A stretch of DNA of 64,000 nucleotides from a bacterium (GTDB lineage: Bacteria > Krumholzibacteriota > Krumholzibacteriia > LZORAL124-64-63): contig JADJQR010000001.1 of assembly GCA_016712675.1 (NCBI GenBank), forward strand, positions 3,038,001-3,102,000, in the 5' to 3' direction. Under the pieces are notes generated by a model, which did not search any database, was not told the origin of the DNA, and saw only the letters and a program-made list of their open reading frames with translations. The translations under genes and the position numbers were made by a program. Shown piece by piece: positions 25,740 through 34,174 of this stretch (position 1 is its first letter; each line of letters opens with the position of its first letter).

Positions 25740-27419
25740 TCAGGACCGCGACAGGCGCACCAGCGCCGTACGCAGCGCCGGGTGCCGGTCGAAGCGGGCG
25801 ACGAACTCGCGTTCGCTGCGGCCGCCCTTGGCGCGCACGACCGCCGACAACGCGCGTTTCTGCGCGCGCGTCCACCGGTCCAGCCCCGGCAGCAGCAGCA
25901 CCAGCGGCCCCCACCGCTCCCAGGCCAGGCGCTCACCCGCGGCGCGCGGCACCGCCGCCGGCTCGCCCAGCCGCAGGCGGGCTTCGCGTGCGCAGGCCGG
26001 CCCGGCCAGGTCGCGCCGCGCGCCGAAGCGTCGCGCCAGATACGTTGAGACCTTCAGTCCCGCCTCGGCCAACGTCAGCCGCCCGATGATGTCCTCGCGC
26101 GGGGTCCCGCGGTCGAGGTAGACGTTGCCCTCGACCAGGCGGCGCAGCACCGCCGGGCGCGTGCGATGGCCGGGCCGCCGCTTCATCAGTGCCAGCTCGG
26201 CGCGCATCAGCTTCAGGATGGCGCGGTCGCGTGAACGGAAGCCCAGCTTCTGGTAGAACCACCAGGCGCCGGTGCGCAACCCCTCCTCGTTGCCATCGCC
26301 GCCCAGCTGGTACGGGTAGACCGTGAAGGTATCCGCCTCGAACACGCGCAACAGGCCGGCCAACAGGCGTGCGTAGAGATGCCCAGCCTCGGCCCCGCGA
26401 AACGACTCGAACAGGTTGAACGCCACCTCGATCGAACCGAACAGCGCGCTGACCACACCGTAGCCGACGGGCACGCCGTTGCGCAGGATCAGGTAGCCGT
26501 ACACGGCCTCGAACAGGAGGCGGCGCTCGGGGACCATGCCGACCAGCGCGAACCGCAAGCCGTCGCCGTCGTCGACCAGCAGGACGTCGCGCGGGTCGGC
26601 CCAGGCGAAGGCGTCCAGGTCGCGGCTGCGCGTGATCATCGCCTCGCGCGCCAGGTCGACCACGGCGCGGCCGACCGTTGGGCCTGCGCGGCGCACCGCG
26701 CGCGGTGGGCGAGCCAGCTCGGCGGGCAGGTCGGGACGCCGGCTGTCCGGTGCCGCCGCCTGCCAGTGGACGGGCGAAGCCTCCAGGCGCGCCAGCGTCC
26801 GCGACGGACCGCCCGGTCCCCCCGCGAGCACCTGCCACAGGTCCAGCTGCTCGTACAGGTACTCATGCGCGATCGTGCCCAGTCCCAGCCGGCCCAGGCG
26901 CTCGGCCAGGAAGGCGCCGTCGGCCTCGCGCGGTCCCTTCAGCCGCTCCAGCCACTCCTTCGCCTCGAAGCCCAACTCGTCCAGGGCCGGCGTCTCGCTC
27001 CAGGTGGCCAGCAGCGGCAGCACGCCCTGCAGGCGCTCGCCATCGCAGGACTCCCAGTCCAGGCGCAACCGGTCCGGCCAGCGCGCGGCCGCCCAGCGGG
27101 CCATCGTCGCGTAGAACCGGTAGTGGATGTCGGTTCCGGCCACGCCCGAGTCGGCCAGGTCCGCGCGGAAACGTCGCAGGTCGGCGCGGCGGGCGAACCC
27201 GCGCAGCAGGCGCTCGACCAGCGCCAGCACCGTCGCGTTGTCCGGGTAGGCCCGGCTGAAGCAAAGCAGTTCGTGGAACCGCAGCAGGTCGCCGGCGCTG
27301 CGGAACGAGGCTCGCCCGGCCGCCGCCAACAACTGCCGGCGCCGGCGGGCACTGGCGGGGCCGAATTCCAGGCGCTGCGACTCGAGCTGGGCGAGCAGGC
27401 GGGCGGCGGTGGCGGGCAT
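25740..27419 (-). CDS. Protein of unknown function with a GNAT-like segment
   Basis: A 559-residue protein that I do not recognise. It is arginine-, alanine- and leucine-rich, lacks a signal peptide and looks largely helical in its first 270 residues (RFYATMARWAAARWPDRLRL, YLYEQLDLWQVL). Residues about 280-430 have an acetyltransferase-like run: DVLLVDDGDGLRFAL, YLILRNGVPVGYGVVSALFG, AFNLFESFRGAEAGHLYARLLAGLL in separate strands and helices, then TGAWWFYQKLGFRSRDRA, which resembles the last GNAT motif. The start at 27419 is favoured because GGAGG is six bases upstream; the first ATG at 27425 directly abuts it. Only 16 bases separate its stop from that of fabH. The function is unknown. Confidence 0.75.
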   Translation of the reverse strand: MPATAARLLAQLESQRLEFGPASARRRRQLLAAAGRASFRSAGDLLRFHELLCFSRAYPDNATVLALVERLLRGFARRADLRRFRADLADSGVAGTDIHYRFYATMARWAAARWPDRLRLDWESCDGERLQGVLPLLATWSETPALDELGFEAKEWLERLKGPREADGAFLAERLGRLGLGTIAHEYLYEQLDLWQVLAGGPGGPSRTLARLEASPVHWQAAAPDSRRPDLPAELARPPRAVRRAGPTVGRAVVDLAREAMITRSRDLDAFAWADPRDVLLVDDGDGLRFALVGMVPERRLLFEAVYGYLILRNGVPVGYGVVSALFGSIEVAFNLFESFRGAEAGHLYARLLAGLLRVFEADTFTVYPYQLGGDGNEEGLRTGAWWFYQKLGFRSRDRAILKLMRAELALMKRRPGHRTRPAVLRRLVEGNVYLDRGTPREDIIGRLTLAEAGLKVSTYLARRFGARRDLAGPACAREARLRLGEPAAVPRAAGERLAWERWGPLVLLLPGLDRWTRAQKRALSAVVRAKGGRSEREFVARFDRHPALRTALVRLSRS

Positions 27420-27595
27420 GGACATCCTCCGGGGCTGCGCTTGACGATCGCGGGTCGGCGGCGATTGTAGGGGCAGCCACCGGGGGCCGGCCATGCCGAA
27501 GTGACCGTTCCGGCGGGATGCCCGGGCAACCTTGGCGCGGCCCCTCCGTACCAGTGCGGTCACCGACCACACCCCGCCGAGACGGAGACCAGCCC

Positions 27596-29932
27596 GTGTC
27601 CACCCCTGATCGCCTCGCGCCGAGCGCCGCCGTCGCGTCGACGGCCCATCCGGCCGGATTCACGCCCCTGGTCACGCTTCTGGCGCTGTTGACCGTGGTC
27701 CTGGCCGCGGCTCCCGCCGTGGCCGCGTCGCCGTCCGGCCCGTGGCAGCCCGAGCGACACCCGCGCCTGGAGACGCGGCGCGCCGCGGGCCCTATCGCCG
27801 TCGACGGCGTTCTGGACGACCTCGGCTGGCAGGACTTGCCGCGGGCCCGGAACTTCGTCGAGCATGCGCCCGGCGACCAGGTGCGGCCCCCGCACCCGAC
27901 CGAAGCCATGCTCACCTGGGACGACGACCACCTCTACGCCGCCTTCATCTGCTGGGCCGACCCGGCCGAGGTGCGCGCCTCCTTCAGCGAACGGGATCGC
28001 ATCTGGAACGACGACTACGTCATCCTGGCCCTCGATACTTTCGGCGACCAGGCACTGGCTTTCGAGCTGGCCTGCAATCCCCATGGCGTCCAGGGCGACC
28101 TCCTGTGGTCAGCGGGCTACGGCGAGGACATGACCTACGACGTCCTGTTCCATTCCGCCGGCCGCATCACCGACGAGGGGTGGCAGGTCGAGATGGCCAT
28201 TCCCTGGAGCAGCCTGCGCTTTCCCGACCGCGAGCAGCAGGAATGGCGGGTGGACTTCTGGCGCAACGACCACCGCCAGGTGCGCGGCCAGTACTCGTGG
28301 GGCATCTACGACCGCGACCAGGACTGCTGGCCCTGCCAGTGGGGCACGGTCACCGGCATCGCGGGCGTGCGGCCTGGCACCGGGCTGACCGTGCTGCCGG
28401 CGCTCGTTGCCGCGCAGCAGGGCGGCCGACCGGTCGGCGAAGCGGGCGAAGCCGGCCTCTGGCACGACGGCAAGGTCATGGGCGAACCGTCGCTGGGCGC
28501 TGCCTACGGCATCACGCCCTCGGTCACGATCGAGGCCACGCTCAACCCCGACTTCTCGCAGGTCGAGAGCGATGCCGCCCAGATCGACGTCAATTCGGCG
28601 TTCGCCCTGTCGTATCCCGAGAAGCGGCCGTTCTTCCAGGAAGGCAGCGACCTCTGGAACACTGACTTCACGACCGTGTACACGCGCGCCCTGAACCGGC
28701 CCTTCTTTGCCGCCAAGCTCACCGGACGGCCCGGCCGCACCAACTTCGCGGCCCTGGTCGCGCAGGACGACGCCACACCGTTCCTCCTGCCCTTCGGCGA
28801 GGGCAGCGCCCTGCTGGAGGGCGGCCGCAGCTGGTCGCTCCTGTCGCGCGTGCGCCATACGCTCGGCCGCGAGTCCCACCTCGGCCTCATCGCAACCGCA
28901 CGCTGGCACGAGGGCGGCGGCTACGGCGCGGTACAGGGGCTGGATACGCGGCTGAACCTCTCGGACCAGTGGCGGCTGGAATCGCAGGCGCTGCTCACGA
29001 CCACCGCCGAGCCCGACGACCCGGCCCTGACGGATGAACTCGGCGACCGGACCTTTGACAGCGGCCGCCACACCGCGGCCTTCGACGGCGAGTTCTTCAC
29101 CGGGCACGGCCTGTACGCCAGCGTCGAACGCAGCGGCCGCCACTGGAACCTCGATGCCGACTGGTGGCAGCGCAGCCCCACCTTTCGCGCCGAATCCGGT
29201 TTCGAACCACGCAACGACCAGCGGACGTTCAACGGCTGGACCGGCTACACCTTCTATCGCGAGGCGGGCCTGCTCGAGCGGCTGCAGCCGACGATCGCGG
29301 TGGGACGGGTGTGGGACTTCGCCGATGTCCGCAAGGACGAGTGGCTGATGGGCGGCCTGCGCGCCTGGTTCCGCGCGGCGCAGGCGCAGGTCTGGGTCGA
29401 GGCGATGCAGAGCAACGAGCTCTTCCACGGCATCCAGTTCGACGGCATCAGCAGCCGCGAGGCGGGTTTCCAGGTGCGGCCGTCCGAGCAGCTGGTCGGC
29501 GGCGCCGAGGTCAGCTACGGGCACCGCATCGCGCGCTTCGACGACGTCATGGGCCGCCAGCTGAACCGCAGCTTCTGGTTCAACCTGAAGCCCTGGCATC
29601 GCCTCCTGGTCGAGCAGAGCTACAACGACGTCCGCAGCGACGACCTGGGTGGCGGCGAGCGCCTGTTCGAGGGCTGGATCTCGCGCACGCGCCTGAACCT
29701 GCAGCTGTCCCGCGAGTGGTCGGTCAGGCTGGTCGCACAGTACGACGACTTCCGCCACGTCTGGGACGCGGACCCGCTGGTGACGTTCCGCCTGAATCCG
29801 TTCTCGATCTTCTACGTGGGTTCCACGCGCAGCTACGCCGAGTTCGCGCCCCTCGGTGACGACCTCCGGGACGAATGGCGCCTGTCCTCGCGCACGTACT
29901 TCATGAAGGTGCAGTACCTCTGGCAGATCTGA
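27596..29932 (+). CDS. DUF5916-type outer-membrane protein with N-terminal CBM9-like domain
   Basis: A 778-residue exported protein. After a signal peptide (FTPLVTLLALLTVVLAAAPAVAA) comes a CBM9-like domain (about 60-230: GPIAVDGVLDDLGWQDLPRA, AMLTWDDDHLYAAFICW, GWQVEMAIPWSSLRF). The remaining 540 residues are beta-barrel-like and carry typical DUF5916 text (TLNPDFSQVESDAAQIDVN, YPEKRPFFQEGSDLW). Such proteins are common in FCB bacteria and are presumed to bind carbohydrate at the outer membrane; none is firmly characterised. The GTG at 27596 has GGAG eight bases upstream and starts the signal peptide; the longer ATG frame has no such site. A GEAGEAG repeat at about 28435 sits in the barrel. 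Confidence 0.87.
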   Translation: MSTPDRLAPSAAVASTAHPAGFTPLVTLLALLTVVLAAAPAVAASPSGPWQPERHPRLETRRAAGPIAVDGVLDDLGWQDLPRARNFVEHAPGDQVRPPHPTEAMLTWDDDHLYAAFICWADPAEVRASFSERDRIWNDDYVILALDTFGDQALAFELACNPHGVQGDLLWSAGYGEDMTYDVLFHSAGRITDEGWQVEMAIPWSSLRFPDREQQEWRVDFWRNDHRQVRGQYSWGIYDRDQDCWPCQWGTVTGIAGVRPGTGLTVLPALVAAQQGGRPVGEAGEAGLWHDGKVMGEPSLGAAYGITPSVTIEATLNPDFSQVESDAAQIDVNSAFALSYPEKRPFFQEGSDLWNTDFTTVYTRALNRPFFAAKLTGRPGRTNFAALVAQDDATPFLLPFGEGSALLEGGRSWSLLSRVRHTLGRESHLGLIATARWHEGGGYGAVQGLDTRLNLSDQWRLESQALLTTTAEPDDPALTDELGDRTFDSGRHTAAFDGEFFTGHGLYASVERSGRHWNLDADWWQRSPTFRAESGFEPRNDQRTFNGWTGYTFYREAGLLERLQPTIAVGRVWDFADVRKDEWLMGGLRAWFRAAQAQVWVEAMQSNELFHGIQFDGISSREAGFQVRPSEQLVGGAEVSYGHRIARFDDVMGRQLNRSFWFNLKPWHRLLVEQSYNDVRSDDLGGGERLFEGWISRTRLNLQLSREWSVRLVAQYDDFRHVWDADPLVTFRLNPFSIFYVGSTRSYAEFAPLGDDLRDEWRLSSRTYFMKVQYLWQI

Positions 29933-29941
29933 CCGCGGCGG

Positions 29942-30604
29942 CTACTCGGCCCCGCAGTCGCCTTCGAGGATGCACTTCACCTTGAAGCTCAGCGCCATGA
30001 TGCCGACGGCCAGGCGCTCGTTGCGCACGGCCACGGTGCCGGGCACCTTCAGGTCGGTGGGCGCGAAGTTGACGATGCCCACGATCCCCGCCTTCACCAG
30101 CCGGTCGGTCACCGCCTGGGCATGCTGGGCGGGCACGGTGAGGATCGCGATGCGGATGCCCTCGTTCGCGATGACCGTCTCGAGTTCATCCATGTCGCGC
30201 ACGGGCTGGCCGCGGATCTCGAGCCCGACCAGCCGCGGGTTCGCGTCGAAGACCCCGCGCACCGGGAAGCCCTGCACCTCGAGGTTGCCGTAGTTCGCCA
30301 GCGCCTGCCCCAGGTGGCCGGCGCCGACGATCGCCACGGGCTGGGGCTCGGACACGCCGATGATCTTCTCGAGCGCCGGCACCAGCTTGCCAACCTGGTA
30401 CGGCCGGCCGGGCCGGCTGAAGCCGCCGAAGTAGTGGAAATCATGCCTCAGCTGGCTGGCCTTGATGTCCAGCGACTCGGCCAGCTGGCGGCTCGAGACG
30501 TCCTCGACCCCCATCGCCTGCAGCAGCTTGAGCTTCTCCAGGTAGCGCGGAAGCCGGTGGATGGTCGCCTCGGGAACCTCGGAATGCCGCCTGATCTTGC
30601 GCAA
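29942..30604 (-). CDS. rex: Redox-sensing transcriptional repressor Rex
   Basis: A 220-residue Rex homologue, which binds DNA when the NAD+/NADH ratio is high. The winged-helix part has VPEATIHRLPRYLEKLKLL, SSRQLAESLDIKASQLRHDF and YFGGFSRPGRPYQVGKL, close to the canonical VRKDLSYFG pattern but with RHDFHYFG. The Rossmann part has VAIVGAGHLGQALANY near 98 and the C-terminal helix segment VGIVNFAPTDLKVPG. The TTG at 30604 is chosen because CGGAGG lies six bases before it and the Rex sequence starts there; the ATG further upstream sits in the -10 box. It is divergent from gatE. Rex usually controls fermentative and respiratory genes and often its own promoter. Confidence 0.92.
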   Translation of the reverse strand: MRKIRRHSEVPEATIHRLPRYLEKLKLLQAMGVEDVSSRQLAESLDIKASQLRHDFHYFGGFSRPGRPYQVGKLVPALEKIIGVSEPQPVAIVGAGHLGQALANYGNLEVQGFPVRGVFDANPRLVGLEIRGQPVRDMDELETVIANEGIRIAILTVPAQHAQAVTDRLVKAGIVGIVNFAPTDLKVPGTVAVRNERLAVGIMALSFKVKCILEGDCGAE

Positions 30605-30685
30605 GGCACGCCTCCGGGAAAGGTCCTCTAACGGACTGCGCCGGCACGGCCCTGCGAACTGCCATCCCGGCGGCTTGTTACGGGT

Positions 30686-30714
30686 TTGACGATTCACCAT
30701 ATTCGATATGTAAT
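30686..30714 (+). promoter_or_regulatory. Predicted promoter of gatE-gatD
   Basis: TTGACG (30686-30691), 17 bases and TGTAAT (30709-30714) each match five of six consensus bases. Transcription would start near 30721, inside the 16-bp palindrome. The site overlaps the rex promoter on the opposite strand. Confidence 0.65.
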
Positions 30715-30724
30715 CGCGTGTCAA
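30696..30724 (-). promoter_or_regulatory. Predicted promoter of rex
   Basis: On the minus strand a perfect TTGACA (30724-30719), 17 bases and TATGGT (30701-30696). Transcription would start near 30689, giving an untranslated leader of about 85 bases before the TTG start of rex. Confidence 0.65.
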
Positions 30725-30734
30725 CCGGTTGACA
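30719..30734. promoter_or_regulatory. 16-bp perfect palindrome, candidate shared operator of rex and gatED
   Basis: TGTCAACCGGTTGACA reads the same on both strands. It covers the rex -35 box and the predicted gatE transcription start, so one bound protein could control both. It is not a classic Rex site (TTGTGAA half sites), so the binding protein is unknown. Confidence 0.55.
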
Positions 30735-30753
30735 GGTGTCCTCTTTCCCGGCC

Positions 30754-30783
30754 GCCGGCCGGACAGGTAACCTGCCGGCCGGC
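30754..30783 (+). promoter_or_regulatory. Stable hairpin in the gatE 5' leader
   Basis: A nine-base outer stem (30754-30762 with 30775-30783), one bulged A at 30763, a four-base inner stem CAGG/CCTG and a TAA loop. It lies between the predicted transcription start and the ribosome site (AGGAAGG, 30800-30806). There is no T-run, so it is more likely a leader structure than a terminator. Confidence 0.5.
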
Positions 30784-30815
30784 CCGTGCCCGCACCCCCA
30801 GGAAGGTTGGCCGCC

Positions 30816-32759
30816 GTGTCCCTGCCCAGCCGCACCCGCCTGTCCGATCCCTGGCTCCTGCAGCCGCTGCCCGCCTGGGGCACGCTGACGGACGACGACT
30901 ACGCCGCCCTCGGCTTCCGTTGCGGCCTGGAGATCCACCAGCAGCTGCTCACTGCCCGCAAGCTGTTCTGCCGGTGCCCGGCCGGTCGCTACCACCGCGA
31001 TCGGCACGATGCCGAGATCCTGCGCCACATGCGCCCGACGCTGTCGGAGATGGGCGAGTACGACGGCACCGCGCTGATGGAGTTCAAGACGCGCAAGGAG
31101 ATCGTCTACCTGCTCGACCGCGAGACGGTCTGCACCTACGAGATGGACGACGCGCCGCCCTTCGAGATGGATGACGTCGCGCTGGACGGCAGCCTGCTGA
31201 TGGCGATGCTCCTGGGCTGCAACGTCGTCAGCGAGGTGCACATCACGCGCAAGCAGTACCTCGACGGCAGCATCCCGACGGGATTCCAGCGCACCGCCAT
31301 CGTCGGCACCGACGGCCAGGTGCCGTTCGGCAGCCGCAGCGTGCGCATCCGGCAGATCAGCCTCGAGGAGGACAGCTGCCGCGAGGTCAGCGACAGGGGC
31401 CATCGCCGCGTCTACCGCACCGACCGGCTGGGCATGCCGCTGATCGAGACGGTGACCGACCCGGACATGCGCACGCCGCAGGAGGCGATGGCCGTGGGCC
31501 AGATCCTGCGCTGGCTGGCCCGCAGCGGCGGCATGGTGCGCACCGGCGCCGGCGCTGCGCGCCAGGATGTCAACGTCAGCGTCACCGGCGGCACGCGCAT
31601 CGAGATCAAGGGCGTGCCCAGCCTGCGCGAAGTGGGCCGCCTGACGCACAACGAGGCGCTCCGCCAGCGCTCGCTGCTGGGCATCCGCGGCGAGCTGGCG
31701 CAGCGCGGTGTGACGGTGGAGTCGATCACCGACCGCCTGGTCGACGTCTCGACGCAGGTGCGCGGCACCGCCTGCGGGTTCATCGCGCAGGCCGTGGCCC
31801 AGGGTGCGATGGTGGGCGCCTGCCCGCTGCCCGGTTTCCAGGGCCTGCTGGAGGTGTCCACGCAGCCGCGCACCTCGTTCCTGAAGGAATTCAGCGACCG
31901 CGTGCGCGTCATCGCCTGCCTGGACCAGCTGCCCAACCTCGTGGTGTCGTCGCAGAACGCGCCTTCGCTGTCGAGCTCCGAGTGGGAACGCGTCGCGAAG
32001 GCCTGCGGCACCGGGGCCGACGTGCCGGTCATCGTCGTCTGGGGTTCCCGTGCCGACGTCGAGACCGCCGCCCGCGAGATCGCGATCCGCGCCCGCGACG
32101 CCGTGCTGGGCGTGCCGAACGAGACGCGCCAGGCCCTGGACGACGGCACCAACGGCTTCGAGCGCATCCTGCCGGGTGCCGACCGCATGTACCCCGACAC
32201 CGACCTGCCCCCCATTCCCCTGGCGGACGCGCGCGTCGACGGCATCGCCGCGCGCCTGCCGCTGCGGCCGTGGGAGCGCCTCGAGAAGCTGCAGGCGCTG
32301 CAAGTCGGCCAGGATCTCGCGGGGCGCCTGTGCCGCCATCGCGCCTGGGACCTGTTCGAGCACCTCGTGGAACTGCTGCCCGCCGGGTCGCGGTTCAGCG
32401 CGCAGCAGCTGGCGTCGCTGCTCCTGGACCGCTCCACGCCGCGGCCGGCCAGCCTGCGCGCGGCCGGCCCCTGGTGGGACGCCACAGTGGCCGATCTGGC
32501 CGCCGGCAGGGTGATTCCCGAGGCGGTCTGGGCCAGTGAGGACGAGGTTCCGGCACGGGTGGACGACCGCGAGGCCCGCCGCCTGTGCGACGAGGCGGTG
32601 GCGGCGGCGCTGGCCGACGGCGGCGCGACCTGGCCCGCCGACGAAGCCAGGCACGAACATGCCCTGATGGGCGCCGTGATGCCGCACCTGCGCGGCCGCG
32701 TGCCGGGACACCTGGTGCGCCAGTGGGTCGGTCAGACGCTGAAGGAGGCGCGGTCGTGA
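30816..32759 (+). CDS. gatE: Archaeal-type Glu-tRNA(Gln) amidotransferase subunit E
   Basis: A 647-residue GatE, the tRNA-binding kinase/transamidase subunit of GatDE, which converts Glu-tRNA(Gln) to Gln-tRNA(Gln). GatE rather than GatB is indicated by GLEIHQQLLTARKLFCRCP near residue 37, the RQISLEEDSCREV and LGMPLIETVTDPDMRTPQEA segments, and an AspRS-like GAD insertion at about residues 325-440 (TACGFIAQAVAQGAMV, VIACLDQLPNLVVS). The catalytic core closes with GADRMYPDTDLPP, and a helical tail (about 490-647) follows as in the GatB/YqeY family. GTG at 30816 has AGGAAGG nine bases upstream. It overlaps gatD by four bases (GTGA). GatDE is generally described as archaea-specific, so its presence among bacterial genes is unusual. 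Confidence 0.93.
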   Translation: MSLPSRTRLSDPWLLQPLPAWGTLTDDDYAALGFRCGLEIHQQLLTARKLFCRCPAGRYHRDRHDAEILRHMRPTLSEMGEYDGTALMEFKTRKEIVYLLDRETVCTYEMDDAPPFEMDDVALDGSLLMAMLLGCNVVSEVHITRKQYLDGSIPTGFQRTAIVGTDGQVPFGSRSVRIRQISLEEDSCREVSDRGHRRVYRTDRLGMPLIETVTDPDMRTPQEAMAVGQILRWLARSGGMVRTGAGAARQDVNVSVTGGTRIEIKGVPSLREVGRLTHNEALRQRSLLGIRGELAQRGVTVESITDRLVDVSTQVRGTACGFIAQAVAQGAMVGACPLPGFQGLLEVSTQPRTSFLKEFSDRVRVIACLDQLPNLVVSSQNAPSLSSSEWERVAKACGTGADVPVIVVWGSRADVETAAREIAIRARDAVLGVPNETRQALDDGTNGFERILPGADRMYPDTDLPPIPLADARVDGIAARLPLRPWERLEKLQALQVGQDLAGRLCRHRAWDLFEHLVELLPAGSRFSAQQLASLLLDRSTPRPASLRAAGPWWDATVADLAAGRVIPEAVWASEDEVPARVDDREARRLCDEAVAAALADGGATWPADEARHEHALMGAVMPHLRGRVPGHLVRQWVGQTLKEARS

Positions 32760-34147
32760 GCACGGAGAACGACGATTTCAAGGGCTACCGCCCGCCGACC
32801 CTGAACCTGCTGCGCTCGCAGGGCGCGCCGGTCTGGAGCGTGGCCACCCTGCACACGGTGCGCGGCGACTTCTCGGGACTCATCCTGCCGCGCAGCGTGA
32901 CCGCCGACGCGGACCACATCGTGCTGAAGCTCGACACCGGCTACAACATCGGGGTGCGCCACGACAAGGTGCAGAGGATTACCGTGCACGGGCGCAAGGA
33001 GGCCCGCTACCAGATCCCGGAGCGCGCCTTCCCGCACGACCCGAAGAAGCCGCGCGTGAAGCTGCTGGGCACCGGCGGCACCATCGCCAGCCGGCTCGAC
33101 TACCGCACGGGCGCCGTGATCCCCGCCTTCAGTCCCGGGGAACTCTACGGCTCGGTGCCGGAACTGGCCGACATCTGCAACATGGAGACCGAGACGCTCT
33201 ACGGGGTGTTCAGCGAGAACATGGGTCCGGAGCAGTGGATGGGCACGGCCCGCGCCATCGCCGCCGAGGTCGAGAAGGGCGTGGCCGGCATCGTCGTCGG
33301 CCACGGCACCGACACCATGCACCACACCGCGGCCGCGCTCAGCTTCATGCTGCAGGACCTGCCGGTGCCCGTGGTCATGGTCGGCAGCCAGCGCAGCAGC
33401 GACCGCCCCAGTTCGGACGCCGCCATCAACCTGATGAACGCCACGCGCACGGCCGCCACCAGCGACATCGCCGAGGTGATGGTCTGCATGTTCGGGCCCA
33501 CCAGCGACGAGTACGGGCTGCTGCACCGCGGCACCCGCGTGCGGAAGATGCACAGCAGCTACCGCTCCACGTTCCGGACCCTGAGCGACATCCCCCTCGG
33601 CAAGGTGGACCAGGGCGGCGTGACGCCGTTCCGCGACGACTACCGCCGCCGCCGCGCCGAGCGAAAGGTGGACCTCAAGGCCGTCTTCGACGACCGCGTC
33701 TCGCTGGTCTATTACTACCCGAACATGAAGGCCGACATCATCGACTCGCTGGTCGACAACGGCTACCGCGGGATCGTCATCGCCGGGACCGGCCTGGGCC
33801 ACGTCAACAAGCCGCTCTACCCCGCCCTGGACCGCGCGCGCGCCGCCGGCGTGGCCGTCTACATGACGGTGCAGACGATGTGGGGCTACGTGCAGATGTA
33901 CGTCTACGAAACGGGGCGGGAACTGATGGAACTGGGCGTGATCCCGGCGGCCAACATGCTGCCGGAGGTCGCCTACGTGAAGCTGGGCTGGGCCCTTGGC
34001 CAGACCGCCGACCTGGCGGAGGTGCGGCGCCTGATGCTGACGCCGGTCGGCGGCGAGATCACCGACCGCGAGCCGCACGACGGCTACCTGGTTCTGCAGG
34101 GCGGCACGCCGGAGGTGGCGGCGTTCATCTCATCCCACTGGCAATAG
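32756..34147 (+). CDS. gatD: Archaeal-type Glu-tRNA(Gln) amidotransferase subunit D
   Basis: A 463-residue GatD, the asparaginase-like glutaminase that supplies ammonia to GatE. An N-terminal domain (FSGLILPRSVTADADHIVLK, then LDTGYNIGVRHDKV) precedes the asparaginase part; this extra domain separates GatD from plain asparaginases. Active-site residues are visible: Thr in LLGTGGTIASRLDYRTGAV near 108, the Thr-Asp pair in HGTDTMHHT near 184 and the Lys in RGTRVRKMHSSYRSTF near 263. YGVFSENM and GSQRSSDRPSSDAAINLM are further GatD marks. GTG at 32756 overlaps the gatE stop, with GGAGG before it. The order gatE-gatD on one message fits a heterodimer made in equal amounts. Confidence 0.94.
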   Translation: MSTENDDFKGYRPPTLNLLRSQGAPVWSVATLHTVRGDFSGLILPRSVTADADHIVLKLDTGYNIGVRHDKVQRITVHGRKEARYQIPERAFPHDPKKPRVKLLGTGGTIASRLDYRTGAVIPAFSPGELYGSVPELADICNMETETLYGVFSENMGPEQWMGTARAIAAEVEKGVAGIVVGHGTDTMHHTAAALSFMLQDLPVPVVMVGSQRSSDRPSSDAAINLMNATRTAATSDIAEVMVCMFGPTSDEYGLLHRGTRVRKMHSSYRSTFRTLSDIPLGKVDQGGVTPFRDDYRRRRAERKVDLKAVFDDRVSLVYYYPNMKADIIDSLVDNGYRGIVIAGTGLGHVNKPLYPALDRARAAGVAVYMTVQTMWGYVQMYVYETGRELMELGVIPAANMLPEVAYVKLGWALGQTADLAEVRRLMLTPVGGEITDREPHDGYLVLQGGTPEVAAFISSHWQ

Positions 34148-34174
34148 GCGTCGGCGGCCTGACTGGCAAGGCGG

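Noticed and set aside
28109-29758. A 549-codon minus-strand frame opposite the DUF5916 gene
   Set aside because: Shadow of the real gene: composition is biased to Arg, Ala, Val and His with no motif, and the plus-strand frame has the conserved domains.
30605-30700. ATG at 30700 as the start of rex
   Set aside because: It lies in the predicted -10 box, adds residues not found in Rex, and has no ribosome site; TTG at 30604 follows CGGAGG at good spacing.
30678-32711. A 677-codon minus-strand frame opposite gatE
   Set aside because: It mirrors the gatE codons, has no ribosome site and no recognisable domain, while gatE itself has clear family motifs.
30816-32759. Annotation as GatB of the bacterial GatCAB enzyme
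   Set aside because: The QQLLTARKLFCRCP text, the AspRS-like insertion and the overlapping GatD gene all indicate GatE; no gatA or gatC is adjacent.
32756-34147. Annotation as plain L-asparaginase
   Set aside because: The extra N-terminal domain and YGVFSENM, SSDRPSSDA and RVRKMHSSYRSTF segments are those of GatD.
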